NCBI GenBank assembly: GCA_044356015.1
Contig: JBIKXA010000001.1
Location: 1-64,000, forward strand
DNA from: Neoroseomonas sp044356015
Lineage (GTDB): Bacteria > Pseudomonadota > Alphaproteobacteria > Acetobacterales > Acetobacteraceae
DNA length: 64,000 nucleotides
Direction: 5' to 3'
Shown: one piece after another, positions 49,601-58,751 of the stretch
Layout of the letters: every line of letters starts with the position of its first letter
How positions within the stretch are numbered: the stretch's first letter is position 1
The notes under the pieces: model-generated
Told to the model about the DNA's origin: nothing
Seen by the model: only the letters and a program-made list of their open reading frames with translations
Database searches by the model: none
Made by a program: the position numbers and the translations under genes

Positions 49601-51325
49601 ATGACGATGACGAAATGGGACAAGTCAAAACTGCCGAGCCGGCACACCACCATGGGGCCGGAACGCGCGCCGCATCGTTCCTATTACTACGCCATGGGGC
49701 TCACGCAGGAAGAAATCACCCAGCCGCTGGTGGGTGTCGCCTCCTGCTGGAATGAAGCGGCCCCCTGCAATATCGCGCTGTCGCGCCAGGCGCAGGCGGC
49801 CAAGATTGGCGTGAAGGAAGCCGGCGCCACGCCGCGCGAATTCACCACCATCACGGTGACGGATGGCATCGCGATGGGCCATCAATCCATGAAATCATCG
49901 CTCGCGTCACGCGATACCATCGCGGATTCCATTGAACTGACCATGCGCGGGCATTGCTATGATGCGCTGGTTGGCATTGCCGGCTGCGACAAGTCGCTCC
50001 CCGGCGTCATGATGTCCATGATCCGGCTGAATGTGCCGTCTGTCTTCATGTATGGCGGGTCCATCATGCCGGGCAAGCATCATGGCCGTGATGTGACGGT
50101 GTTGGATGTGTTTGAAGCGGTGGGCAAGCACGCCGCCGGCGGCATGTCTGATGAGGAATTGGATGAGCTTGAACGCCATGCCTGCCCCGGCGCGGGTGCT
50201 TGCGGCGGTCAATTCACCGCCAATACCATGGCCTGCGTTTCCGAAATGATCGGGCTTGCGCTGCCCTTTTCGGCGGGCGCGCCGGCGCCGGATGAAGACC
50301 GCGACCGTTGGGCGGTGGAATCAGGGCGCGCCGTGGTGGAACTGATCCGCCGCAATATCCGCCCGCGCGATATCGTGACGCTGGACGCGTTGCATAACGC
50401 GGCAGCGATTGTGGGCGCGACGGGTGGTTCGACCAATGCCGCGCTCCATCTGCCCGCCATGGCGCATGAGGCCGGCATCCGCTTCACATTGCAGGATGTG
50501 GCGGAGATCATGCGCAAGACCCCACACATCGCGGACCTCAAGCCTGGTGGGCGGTATGTTGCGGCTGATGTGCATCGCATTGGTGGCGTGCCCATCATCA
50601 TCAAGGCGCTGATTGATGGCGGCTATGTGAAGGGTAATTGCATGACCGTGACCGGCAAGACTATTGCGGAGAACCACCGCGAAGTGATCGTGCCCAAGGA
50701 TCAGGATGTGGTGCGCCCCTGTTCCGATCCGATCAGCCCGATCGGTGGTGTAGTGGCGTTGAAGGGTAATCTGGCGCCGGAAGGCGCGATTGTGAAAATC
50801 GCCGGCATGGAAAAGCTGCGCTTCGAAGGCACCGCGCTTTGCTTCGATTGCGAAGAAGATGCCTTCAAGGCCGTGGAAATGCGCGCCTATAAGCCAGGCG
50901 ATGTGATCATCGTGCGCTATGAAGGCCCGAAGGGTGGGCCTGGCATGCGTGAAATGCTCTCCACCACCTCGGCCATTTATGGTCAGGGCATGGGCGATAA
51001 GGTGGCGCTGATCACTGATGGGCGTTTTTCGGGTGCGACACGCGGCTTCTGCATCGGCCATGTCGGGCCGGAAGCCGCGGTGGGCGGCCCGATCGCGCTG
51101 CTGCGCGATGGCGACAAGATCATCATTGATGCCGATAAGGGCACGATTGATGTGGCGCTTTCAGATGAGGAATTGGCCAAGCGCCGCGCCGAATGGAAGC
51201 CGCGCAAGACCGATTACAATTCCGGCGTGCTCTGGAAATATGCGCAGCTTGTGGGCCCAGCCTGTCTTGGGGCCGTGACCCATCCGGGTGGCGGGGCTGA
51301 GACCCATTGCTACGCGGATCAGTGA
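49601..51325 (+). CDS. ilvD: Dihydroxy-acid dehydratase
   Basis: A protein of 574 aa from ATG 49601 (or 572 from ATG 49607, which has the better spacing of 9 nt from AGGAGG at 49592-49597). Conserved IlvD/Edd motifs: 'VGVASCWNEAAPCNIALS', 'AGCDKSLPGVMMSM', 'CPGAGACGGQFTANTMACVS' (Fe-S cysteines) and 'LITDGRFSGATRGFCIGHVG' near the C-terminus. It makes the 2-keto acid precursors of valine and isoleucine. Its stop overlaps the GTG start of the next gene (GTGA). Confidence 0.97.
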   Translation: MTMTKWDKSKLPSRHTTMGPERAPHRSYYYAMGLTQEEITQPLVGVASCWNEAAPCNIALSRQAQAAKIGVKEAGATPREFTTITVTDGIAMGHQSMKSSLASRDTIADSIELTMRGHCYDALVGIAGCDKSLPGVMMSMIRLNVPSVFMYGGSIMPGKHHGRDVTVLDVFEAVGKHAAGGMSDEELDELERHACPGAGACGGQFTANTMACVSEMIGLALPFSAGAPAPDEDRDRWAVESGRAVVELIRRNIRPRDIVTLDALHNAAAIVGATGGSTNAALHLPAMAHEAGIRFTLQDVAEIMRKTPHIADLKPGGRYVAADVHRIGGVPIIIKALIDGGYVKGNCMTVTGKTIAENHREVIVPKDQDVVRPCSDPISPIGGVVALKGNLAPEGAIVKIAGMEKLRFEGTALCFDCEEDAFKAVEMRAYKPGDVIIVRYEGPKGGPGMREMLSTTSAIYGQGMGDKVALITDGRFSGATRGFCIGHVGPEAAVGGPIALLRDGDKIIIDADKGTIDVALSDEELAKRRAEWKPRKTDYNSGVLWKYAQLVGPACLGAVTHPGGGAETHCYADQ

Positions 51326-51738
51326 TCCGCTTTCTGTTCCTTGCCATCTTGCTTTGCGCTGCCAGCCCGCTGGCGGCGCAGGGTTTTCAGGGTGTTTGGC
51401 AGGGCAGGCTGACTTGTGATGCCGTGCCTGGCATCACACAGGCGCCGCTGGCTGCGCCATTCACGATAAAGGTGGATGGCTCAGTCGCGAAATATGAGCG
51501 CCCGGTGCTCTCGGCTTCTGGTGCGCGGACGGGGGCTTGGGAGCGCGGCGAAGGACGCGTAGGCGCAGATGGTGCACTGCTATTACAGGGCGGGTCTTCC
51601 GGGCGCGGCTTTCATTACCGTGCGCGCTATGAAGGCCGGCTTGGCACGGATGGCGAGGCGCGCTTCACCGGCACCCAGGACTGGATGCTCGATGACCGAG
51701 ACTTTGCGCGCGCCTGTTCCGTGGAATTGCGGCGCTGA
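51322..51738 (+). CDS. Small secreted hypothetical protein
   Basis: A protein of 138 aa from GTG 51322 in a GTGA overlap with ilvD. Residues 1-20 ('MIRFLFLAILLCAASPLAAQ') are a signal peptide. The mature part reads 'GFQGVWQGRLTCDAVPGITQ' and 'RARYEGRLGTDGEARFTGTQ', a lipocalin-like or beta-barrel pattern with two cysteines (about 33 and 133) that could form a disulfide. No family name can be given with certainty. Translational coupling to ilvD may be accidental. Confidence 0.7.
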   Translation: MIRFLFLAILLCAASPLAAQGFQGVWQGRLTCDAVPGITQAPLAAPFTIKVDGSVAKYERPVLSASGARTGAWERGEGRVGADGALLLQGGSSGRGFHYRARYEGRLGTDGEARFTGTQDWMLDDRDFARACSVELRR

Positions 51739-51803
51739 TCAGCCGCGCATCATGAAAATGCCCTGATCCCGCCCCGCGGCAGACATGGAGTCATGGTGAA
51801 CTT

Positions 51804-51828
51804 CCGTTGATCTCAAAGGGATCAACGG
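51804..51828 (+). promoter_or_regulatory. Hairpin covering the ribosome-binding site of the lipoprotein gene
   Basis: CCGTTGATC (51804-51812) pairs perfectly with GATCAACGG (51820-51828) around a 7-nt loop. The CGG of the right arm is the beginning of CGGAGG, the Shine-Dalgarno site of the gene starting at 51838. The stem could therefore control translation, for example by temperature or a binding factor. Confidence 0.45.
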
Positions 51829-51837
51829 AGGTGCCCG

Positions 51838-52101
51838 ATGCGTCTCATTACATTACCTCTTTCGATGTTGCTGTTATTGTTGACCTTGGGCGGCTGCCTT
51901 GCCAGCGATGGCCATTACAGGCCCCATTATGGCTATGGTTATGGCGGCTACGGTTACGCGCCTTATGGCGGCCATGCCTATCGGCCCTATCGGCACAGCT
52001 ATCGCGCCTTCGAACCGTACCGGCATTATCGGCATGACCGCCGGCATCACCATCACCATCGGCCGCTATTTCCACATCGGCCAATCTGGAAGAAATGGTG
52101 A
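51838..52101 (+). CDS. Small Tyr/Gly/His-rich lipoprotein
   Basis: A protein of 87 aa with CGGAGG seven nt upstream. Residues 1-20 are a lipoprotein signal with lipobox 'LGGC'. The mature part is low-complexity: 'HYGYGYGGYGYAPYGGHAYR' followed by many His/Arg/Tyr, with a run of five His. Such composition suggests a surface or envelope protein, possibly metal-binding. No family recognised. It is encoded convergently to the pirin gene, with only 7 nt between them. Confidence 0.65.
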   Translation: MRLITLPLSMLLLLLTLGGCLASDGHYRPHYGYGYGGYGYAPYGGHAYRPYRHSYRAFEPYRHYRHDRRHHHHHRPLFPHRPIWKKW

Positions 52102-52108
52102 GGGCGGA

Positions 52109-52819
52109 TCAGCGATCTGCCACTTCCACCATGACCAATTCAGCGTCTTCGCTGGCGGTGATGGTGATGGCGGGCTCCGCCCGGATGGCAAGACCATCCC
52201 GCGCGCTGGCCGCAACGCCATTCACCTCCACCGCGCCGCGCGCCAGCACCAGATAGGCGGCGCGGCCTTCTGCCAGGGGTTGCGTCAGGCTTTGCCCCTT
52301 GGCGAGTGTGGCCGCCATTACCGCGCCATCCACATTGATCGGCAGCGCTCCGGAAGCAGCATCGCCAGGCCGGCCTGATGCCAAAACCTCAAACCCTGCT
52401 TCGCGCTTTTCCTTGGGGAATTTCTTGGCGCCCCAGGAAGGCGGCAGGCCGGTGCGGTCCGGCATGATCCAAATCTGAAACAGCGTGGTCACACCCGATT
52501 CCAGATTATATTCAGCATGTGTCACGCCGGTGCCGGCACTCATCACCTGCACATCGCCGGCTTCGGTGCGGCCTTCATTGCCCATGCTGTCCTTATGGGT
52601 AATCGCGCCCTGCCGGACATAGGTGATGATTTCCATATCCCGATGCGGGTGCGGGTCGAACCCCGTGCCGGGGGCAATTTCATCATCATTCCAAACACGG
52701 AGCCGCCCCCAATTCATGCGGCCAGCATCGCGGTAATGCCCGAAAGAGAAATGGTGATTGGCATTCAGCCAACCGAAATTTGCCTTGCCCAGGCTTTCAA
52801 AGGAACGCAATTCGATCAT
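52109..52819 (-). CDS. Pirin-family bicupin protein
   Basis: The start is ATG 52819 ('MIELRSFESLGKANFGWLNA'), giving 236 aa; the frame extends upstream but lacks family resemblance there. The N-terminal cupin has the pirin motif 'GTGFDPHPHRDMEIITYVRQ' with metal ligands His-x-His, and later 'MSAGTGVTHAEYN' with His and Glu. This matches YhaK/YhhW-like pirins, some of which have quercetin 2,3-dioxygenase activity; the physiological role is mostly unknown. Confidence 0.88.
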   Translation of the reverse strand: MIELRSFESLGKANFGWLNANHHFSFGHYRDAGRMNWGRLRVWNDDEIAPGTGFDPHPHRDMEIITYVRQGAITHKDSMGNEGRTEAGDVQVMSAGTGVTHAEYNLESGVTTLFQIWIMPDRTGLPPSWGAKKFPKEKREAGFEVLASGRPGDAASGALPINVDGAVMAATLAKGQSLTQPLAEGRAAYLVLARGAVEVNGVAASARDGLAIRAEPAITITASEDAELVMVEVADR

Positions 52820-52920
52820 GGGTTTTCTCGCTTGGCCGCTTGTGGCCTTGCGGTTCAGATAGGGGCACGCGGCGGGCGGTGCCATACCGCCCGCGCAAGA
52901 CTGCTATGCGCGGGTGAAAA

Positions 52921-53805
52921 TCACCGACACATCAGCACGGGAATCTCCGCATTCTCCAGCACATGGCGCGTCACGCCGCCCAGGATCAATTGCCGCAGAC
53001 GCGAATGGCTATAGGCACCCATGGAAAGCATATCGGCACCAAAATCGCGCACCGCGCCCAAAAGCCCCGCCCCCACATCGCGGGTTTGCGGCTTGAAGGG
53101 CGTGAGTTCTGCCTCAATGCCATGCCAGCGAAGATAAGCCTGAATGCCCTCGGCCTTCGGGCCGCGGCGCTGGTATTCATCGGCGCAGAGAATCCGCACC
53201 GCAGACGCCTGGTGCAGCCAAGGCAAGGCCGCCGCCACCGCCGCGGCACTTTCCGCCGTGCCATTCCAGGCGATGCAAATCCGCGTGCCGATTGCCGCCG
53301 GCGGCGTGCGCGGCGCAATCAAAACGGGCCGCCCGGAATCGAACAGGATGGCGTGCAGCGCATCGCTGCTGGAGACATCCTCCCCCGCTTCGGGGTGCGG
53401 CACCACGGCCATATCGTAAAGCCGCGATTGCTGCGCGACGATATCTTCTTCCCGCCCCACCATGGATTCGAAGGACAGCGTCGGGCCTTCGGTTTTCGCC
53501 GCCGTGTCAGGATTATCGGCGAGTGTCACATCGCCCAGATTGGCGGTGAATTTCTGGAACAGGTTCTTGACGCGATCCGCCCTTTCCCCGCTTTCGCGTT
53601 CGGTGGCGGCCATCATTTCCTCAATCATCGCGCCGGAAAGCCCTTCCCCGGCCAATGGCGCAACATCGCGCGCATCCACGCGCACATGCAGGCAATGCAC
53701 ATGCGCACCCCAAATGCGCGCGGCAATCAGCGCGGTGCCAAGCGCGGATTCCCCGGCTGCGGTGCCGGTCAACGGCAGCAATAGACGGCGATAGGCCATG
53801 GCCAT
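52921..53805 (-). CDS. Tandem universal stress protein (UspA family)
   Basis: A protein of 294 aa. Residues about 5-150 and 155-293 form two Usp folds. The second ends in the ATP-binding pattern 'SMGAYSHSRLRQLILGGVTR' followed by 'HVLENAEIPVLMCR', while the first ('MAYRRLLLPLTGTAAGESAL') has a degenerate nucleotide site. Tandem Usp proteins act in stress survival; details are not predictable. It is a single gene with its own short upstream gap (about 60 nt) to the kinase gene. Confidence 0.85.
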   Translation of the reverse strand: MAMAYRRLLLPLTGTAAGESALGTALIAARIWGAHVHCLHVRVDARDVAPLAGEGLSGAMIEEMMAATERESGERADRVKNLFQKFTANLGDVTLADNPDTAAKTEGPTLSFESMVGREEDIVAQQSRLYDMAVVPHPEAGEDVSSSDALHAILFDSGRPVLIAPRTPPAAIGTRICIAWNGTAESAAAVAAALPWLHQASAVRILCADEYQRRGPKAEGIQAYLRWHGIEAELTPFKPQTRDVGAGLLGAVRDFGADMLSMGAYSHSRLRQLILGGVTRHVLENAEIPVLMCR

Positions 53806-53868
53806 GCCTCCTCATTACTTTGGTTTTGTTTTACGTCGTCCCAGATATGGGTTGGATTAGCACATATT

Positions 53869-55350
53869 TCAGCCCGCCATGCCAAGGGCTGCCCGTGCCG
53901 CCGCCAGCGCATCGCCGGCCGCATCCAGCCTGAGCCAGTCAATCGGGCCGGGATCAGCCTTCGCCGCACGTTCCAGAACAGCAATGGTCGCGTCAGAGGC
54001 ATCGCCGCGCCGCGCAAGGATGCGCGATTTCAGGATTTCCATTGGCGCTTCAAGCCAAAAACCGTGAAACGGTACGCCAACACGCGCCGCGATTTGCGCG
54101 GCCTTGTGCCGATGCCCCGCGTCCAAAAACATCGCATCCAAGGCAACCGCATGGCCTTGGCGCAGCACGGCTTCGGCAATCATGAATAATTCTTCATGTA
54201 TGGCGGTGCTGATGGCCTCAGCATAGGCCTCGGGCGGCAAAGGCGCTTCCGGTGGCAGGCCAAAGTGGCGCTTGCGGAGTTCATCAGATCGCAGCAGCAG
54301 CGCGCCCGGTGCGGCGCCAAGCGTGGGCGCCAGGCCGCGCGCCAGGGTTGATTTGCCGGTGCCTTGCAGCCCGCCCACCGCGATCAGGCAGGGCGGTGGC
54401 GGCGCCAGATATTCCGCCGCAACAAGCAGTAGCGGCACGCCATCTCGCCCGCGTGCGGCTTCCACATGCGCGCGCACCAGGGCGCGCAGCCCAAGCCATA
54501 AAGGCAAAAGCGCAAGCACCCCATAATCGCCCGACCGCGCCAGATAGCGGTTCAACAAACGATTCGCCGCTGCCCGCCCCGCCTGCCGGTCCAAATCCAT
54601 CAGCAGGAAGGCAAGATCATAGGCGGTATCAATCCGCGCCAAAGCCTCATCGAATTCCAAGGCGTCAAAGGGGGTGGGCTTGCCCTGCCAGAGGCATAGA
54701 TTCCCCAAATGGAGATCGCCATGGCAGCGCCGGATGCGGCCTTCCGCCGCGCGGGCCGTCAGCCAAGGCGCCGCAGCTTGCAGCGCTTCCTGAAAGCCTG
54801 CGGCCAAGGGCGCAATTTCGGCCTCCGGCAGGCCCGCTGCGCGGGCGGCGCGCAGATTGCCGGCTAGCACCTGCTCCATGGCGCCCGGTGCATCCAGCCC
54901 CGCGACCTTGGGGGCCGATTCATGAAGCGCGAAAACTGCATCGCCCAGGGCGTCCAACAAGGCGGGCGTCAGGCCGCCCCGCGCGGCCACCGCATCCAGG
55001 AAATCGTCGGCCGCGATCGGCGCCATGCGGAGCACCCATTCCACCGCCTCCCCCACCCCGCCCTCCCGCAAACTTCCATCCGCGGCGCGGGTAATGGCGA
55101 CCACATCGCGGTAAATACCGGGCGCGGCGGGCTGGTTCAGTTCCAATTCGCGCCGACAGAAATGCGCCCGCGCTGCCAGGGTGCTGAAATCAAGAAATCC
55201 CAGCGCGACGGCCTTCTTCATCTTCCAGGCGGTCTCCCGCCCCACAAAAATCGCCGAGATATGGGTTTGAATCGGTGCGGCGCCGGCAAGCTGCTCCAGA
55301 AACGCGGCCACTTCCGCCTGGCTCTGGGGAATGCCGGCGGCCAGCTTCAC
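53869..55350 (-). CDS. Bifunctional aminoglycoside-phosphotransferase-like / P-loop kinase protein
   Basis: A protein of 493 aa from GTG 55350, overlapping the pdxH stop by 4 nt. Residues about 1-310 are an APH/choline-kinase-like domain with catalytic loop 'RRCHGDLHLGNLCLW' and metal-binding 'FDALEFDEALARIDTAYDLA'. Residues about 335-490 are an AAA_33/zeta-type kinase with Walker A 'AVGGLQGTGKSTLARGLAP'. This fusion is a known conserved family in Alphaproteobacteria of unknown substrate; drug resistance should not be assumed. The lid motif 'RILARRGDASDAT' is also typical. Confidence 0.88.
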   Translation of the reverse strand: MKLAAGIPQSQAEVAAFLEQLAGAAPIQTHISAIFVGRETAWKMKKAVALGFLDFSTLAARAHFCRRELELNQPAAPGIYRDVVAITRAADGSLREGGVGEAVEWVLRMAPIAADDFLDAVAARGGLTPALLDALGDAVFALHESAPKVAGLDAPGAMEQVLAGNLRAARAAGLPEAEIAPLAAGFQEALQAAAPWLTARAAEGRIRRCHGDLHLGNLCLWQGKPTPFDALEFDEALARIDTAYDLAFLLMDLDRQAGRAAANRLLNRYLARSGDYGVLALLPLWLGLRALVRAHVEAARGRDGVPLLLVAAEYLAPPPPCLIAVGGLQGTGKSTLARGLAPTLGAAPGALLLRSDELRKRHFGLPPEAPLPPEAYAEAISTAIHEELFMIAEAVLRQGHAVALDAMFLDAGHRHKAAQIAARVGVPFHGFWLEAPMEILKSRILARRGDASDATIAVLERAAKADPGPIDWLRLDAAGDALAAARAALGMAG

Positions 55351-55943
55351 GGGTAGAGCGCCTCAAGCCGCCAGCCCGCGCCATCGCGGTGGAACACCCG
55401 GCGTTCATGAAGCCGGAAGGGCATGTCGCGCCAGAATTCAATCCGCGCGGGCAGCACGCGAAAGCCGGACCAGAAGGGCGGGCGCGGAATCTCGCCCACC
55501 GCATATTTCAGCCCATATTCCGCCACCGCCTTTTCCAAGGCAAAGCGGCTTTCCAGCGGGCGAGACTGTTTGGACGCCCAAGCCCCAAGCCGCGATGTCC
55601 GCGCGCGGGAGGCATAATAGGCATCCGCCTCAGCATCCGAGACCTGCTCAACCTGGCCTTCCACGCGAATGCTGCGCTGGAGCGTTTTCCAGTGAAAGCA
55701 GAGCGCAGCAAAGGGATTGGCGGCCAATTCGCCGCCCTTGCGGCTTTCCAGATTGGTGTAGAAAACGAAGCCCCGCGCATCCACGCCCTTCAGCAGCACC
55801 ATCCGCGCCGATGGCCTGCCATCCGGTGTGGCGGTAGCCAGGCACACTGCATTCGGGTCATTGATCTCCCCTTTGGTGGCTTCCGCCATCCAATCCTGAA
55901 ACAGGGCGAAAGGGTCTTCGTTGGTGGTCACGGTGCCGTCCAT
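55347..55943 (-). CDS. pdxH: Pyridoxamine 5'-phosphate oxidase
   Basis: The start is ATG 55943 with AAGGAGAACCCC upstream; the product is 198 aa, normal for PdxH. Motifs: 'DPFALFQDWMAEA', 'RMVLLKGVDARGFVFYTNLE', 'FHWKTLQRSIRVEGQVEQVS' and the C-terminal 'LPARIEFWRDMPFRLHERRV' with 'WRLEALYP'. It oxidises PNP/PMP to pyridoxal 5'-phosphate using FMN. It is divergent from fabI, with about 118 nt between the starts. Confidence 0.95.
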   Translation of the reverse strand: MDGTVTTNEDPFALFQDWMAEATKGEINDPNAVCLATATPDGRPSARMVLLKGVDARGFVFYTNLESRKGGELAANPFAALCFHWKTLQRSIRVEGQVEQVSDAEADAYYASRARTSRLGAWASKQSRPLESRFALEKAVAEYGLKYAVGEIPRPPFWSGFRVLPARIEFWRDMPFRLHERRVFHRDGAGWRLEALYP

Positions 55944-56061
55944 GGGGTTCTCCTTATCCCGCCCTGTATCGGGAGGCTTTGCGAAAGGGCAAGGCCCTTG
56001 CCCGGTATCCGGCGCCATGGCAGAGGGCACCCACTTCAATAGCCGGATGGTCCCGCACCCG

Positions 56062-56898
56062 ATGAACGACGCCGATCCAGCCCCCAGCATACCCAAAGGC
56101 ACCCTGATGGCCGGCAAGCGCGGCCTGATCATGGGGGTGGCGAATGACCGTTCCATCGCCTGGGGCATTGCGCAGGCCATTGCCGCCCAGGGGGGCGAGG
56201 TTGCCTTCACCTATCAGGGCGAAGCGCTTGAAAAGCGTGTGCGCCCGCTGGCGGAAAGCCTGGGGTCAAGCCTGGTGGTGCCCTGTGATGTGGCGGAAGA
56301 TGCCAGCATGGATGCCGCCTTTGGCGCGGTGGAAAAGGCCTGGGGCGGGATGGATTTCCTGGTCCATGCCATTGGCTTTGCCGATAAGCAGTATTTGCGC
56401 GGGCGCTATCTGGACACGCCGCGCGATGCCTTTCTGCAGGCGATGGATATTTCCTGCTATTCCTTCGTGGCCGTTGGCCGCCGTGCCGCCGCGCTCATGA
56501 AGCGGGGGGGCGCGCAATTGACCCTTTCTTATCTCGGCGCCGAACGTGTGACACCGCATTACAATGTAATGGGTGTGGCGAAGGCGGCGCTGGAAGCCAG
56601 CGTGCGCTATATGGCAACCGATTTGGGTGAGGCCGGCATTCGCGTGAATGCCATCAGCGCCGGGCCGATCAAGACCCTGGCCGCGAGTGGCATTGGCGAT
56701 TTCCGCTATATCCTGAAATGGAACCAATACAATTCGCCGCTGCGCCGCAATGTGACGATTGAAGAAGTGGGCGGTGCGGGTTTGTATTTGCTGTCTGACC
56801 TTGCTGCCGGCGTGACGGGCGAAGTGCATCACGTGGATAGCGGCTATCACATTGTGGGGATGAAGAATCCCGACGCGCCGGATATTTCCACGGTTTGA
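56062..56898 (+). CDS. fabI: Enoyl-[acyl-carrier-protein] reductase (NADH) FabI
   Basis: I start at ATG 56062 ('MNDADPAPSIPKGTLMAGKR'); ATG 56107 ('MAGKRGLIMG') is a serious alternative and the longer frame to 55921 is unlikely because it covers the pdxH start. The product is 278 aa. Hallmarks: 'GLIMGVANDRSIAWGIAQAI' (NAD-binding), 'VHAIGFADKQYLRGRY', active-site 'LSYLGAERVTPHYNVMGVAK' (Y-x6-K), and 'LAASGIGDFRYILKWN'. It catalyses the last step of fatty-acid elongation and is the triclosan target in many bacteria. Confidence 0.95.
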   Translation: MNDADPAPSIPKGTLMAGKRGLIMGVANDRSIAWGIAQAIAAQGGEVAFTYQGEALEKRVRPLAESLGSSLVVPCDVAEDASMDAAFGAVEKAWGGMDFLVHAIGFADKQYLRGRYLDTPRDAFLQAMDISCYSFVAVGRRAAALMKRGGAQLTLSYLGAERVTPHYNVMGVAKAALEASVRYMATDLGEAGIRVNAISAGPIKTLAASGIGDFRYILKWNQYNSPLRRNVTIEEVGGAGLYLLSDLAAGVTGEVHHVDSGYHIVGMKNPDAPDISTV

Positions 56899-56905
56899 TC
56901 ACATA

Positions 56906-56939
56906 AAAAACGCGGCCCGCATCGGCAGGCCGCGTTTTT
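56906..56939. terminator. Bidirectional rho-independent terminator between fabI and chemoreceptor gene
   Basis: AAAAACGCGGCC (56906-56917) and GGCCGCGTTTTT (56928-56939) form a perfect 12-bp stem with a 10-nt loop, GC-rich at the tip, with A- and T-runs at the base on both sides. It fits termination of fabI on the plus strand and of the chemoreceptor gene on the minus strand. Confidence 0.92.
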
Positions 56940-56951
56940 GGTTGCGGCCAA

Positions 56952-58751
56952 TCAGGCCGCTTGCAGGCGCTGGATCAGCGATTGCGTCGCACCGCGCAGC
57001 TGCACCGCCTCATCCGCCAGGGATTTGGTGGCGTGGTTGATGGTGCCAATGGCCTGACCCGCATTCTGGGTCATATCCGAAACGCGGCCGATGGACCCTT
57101 CAAGCGCCCCGACACTTGACGCGGCAGAACGCAGGCTTGAGGCGATTTCCGCCGTGGTGGCGGATTGTTCTTCAACTGCTGCGGCGATGGCGCCGTTTTC
57201 GTTATTCAGCTGGCTGATGCGGCCCACGATTTCGCGGATAACGGAAACCACATCAGAAATGATGGATTGCATGGCGCTGATTTCGCCCTGAATCCCCTCC
57301 GTCGCCTTGGCCGATTGCGCGGCCAGGTTCTTTACTTCGGAAGCCACAACCGCGAAGCCCTTGCCGGCGTCACCGGCGCGCGCCGATTCGATGGTGGCAT
57401 TCAACGCCAGCAGATTGGTCTGGGCGGCAATGGACCCGATCAGCCCGGTCACGTCATTGATCCTGACCGATGCGGCATTCAGCCCATCAATCAGCGATGT
57501 CACGCGATCCGCCTCATCCGCCGCGCTGCGGGCGGTTTGCGCGACCGCATTGACCCGCGCTGAGACTTCGGAAATGGCGACGGTAAGCTGTTCCGCCGCA
57601 GCAGAGACGCTTTGGATGCCATGATTGGCTTCCGTGCCCTCATGCGCTGCGGTGCGCGCCTGGGTCAGCGCGGTATCGGTGGTGCTGGCAACCTTCCCGC
57701 CTTCCACCACAAGCTTGGCCGAATTGTCGGACAGCATGGCGACGGATTGGCCAATCGCCTTTTCCAGATCATTGGCGATTTCCTGAATGGCGGCACGGCG
57801 CGCTGTTTCCAATTCCGCGCCGCGCTTGGCTTCCGCCTCACGCAGCTTGGCGGTTTCCACCAGGCCATCGCGGAAGATGGTGGTCGCGCGGCTCATGTCG
57901 CCGATTTCATCCACGCGTTCCGCATGGGTAATGCGCACGGCAAGATCACCCTTGGCAAGCTTGTCCATGGAACCCGAAAGCTCATCAAGCGGCTTCGAGA
58001 TGCGCAGCACCAGCAGCCAGGCGACTGCCGCGGAAACGGCGAGGATCATGGCGACCGCGATACCGAGAATAGAGCGCCAAAAGGCCACACGGTCTTCTGC
58101 GGCGCGGATGGTGGACGCAAGACGTTCTTCAAGGGCCACATAGAATTGGTCAATCGGGCCCATGATATCGGCCTTGAAGCGGTGGTAATCCGCGCCATGC
58201 ATCAAATCCCGCGCCATGGCAAAATCCGGGTCGCGGCGGACAGTGAACTTGCCCTCAGAATCAGCGAAAATCCCCTTGGCAGCATTGATCGCAACCGTTT
58301 CAAGCTGGATCAGCGCATCGGAATTCTGCTGCGCCTGACGGAGCAGGGCGAATTCAGCATCCGAGAAGCCCGCTTCGCGCATCATCTGCTGCAGCGGGAT
58401 ACGTGCGCCATCCGGGCGCGGCGCGCGGCCGGTAGCCGCCACGAAATCCCAGTAAATGCGGTGATAATCCACCGGGCGTGGCTTTTCACCATTGCGGATC
58501 GCGATCACGGACAGGAATTGTTCTTCCCATTTCGGATCACCCGTCACCACATAGGTCCGCGCATTGCGCGTGATATCATCGGAGCTCTGGCGCAATTCAT
58601 CGGCCAGGCGATAGGACAAATGCTGGTTCTGATAGGCGCTGCGCGCATCGCTGAAGGCATGCTGCATCATCAGGAAGGACAGCAGAGCAAGGCCCGAGGC
58701 AGCCGCCAGGGCAAGGCTCATGACTATGGCCAAAGGCCTGATTCGTAACAT
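56952..58751 (-). CDS. Methyl-accepting chemotaxis protein (HAMP-containing)
   Basis: A protein of 599 aa. TM1 about 8-30 and TM2 about 228-250 flank a helical periplasmic sensor (about 31-227). HAMP follows ('ISKPLDELSGSMDKLAKGDL'). The signalling domain carries the tip signature 'DAGKGFAVVASEVKNLAAQS' and 'INDVTGLIGSIAAQTNLLAL'. The receptor relays ligand binding to CheA/CheW; no che genes are in view. It has no CheR-docking pentapeptide at the C-terminus. It is transcribed divergently from a second receptor gene, with a 342-nt gap. Confidence 0.93.
   Translation of the reverse strand: MLRIRPLAIVMSLALAAASGLALLSFLMMQHAFSDARSAYQNQHLSYRLADELRQSSDDITRNARTYVVTGDPKWEEQFLSVIAIRNGEKPRPVDYHRIYWDFVAATGRAPRPDGARIPLQQMMREAGFSDAEFALLRQAQQNSDALIQLETVAINAAKGIFADSEGKFTVRRDPDFAMARDLMHGADYHRFKADIMGPIDQFYVALEERLASTIRAAEDRVAFWRSILGIAVAMILAVSAAVAWLLVLRISKPLDELSGSMDKLAKGDLAVRITHAERVDEIGDMSRATTIFRDGLVETAKLREAEAKRGAELETARRAAIQEIANDLEKAIGQSVAMLSDNSAKLVVEGGKVASTTDTALTQARTAAHEGTEANHGIQSVSAAAEQLTVAISEVSARVNAVAQTARSAADEADRVTSLIDGLNAASVRINDVTGLIGSIAAQTNLLALNATIESARAGDAGKGFAVVASEVKNLAAQSAKATEGIQGEISAMQSIISDVVSVIREIVGRISQLNNENGAIAAAVEEQSATTAEIASSLRSAASSVGALEGSIGRVSDMTQNAGQAIGTINHATKSLADEAVQLRGATQSLIQRLQAA

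Noticed and set aside
53869..55350. Aminoglycoside resistance gene
   Set aside because: The APH-like domain is fused to a P-loop kinase and sits in the core genome next to pdxH; this conserved family is not a known resistance determinant.
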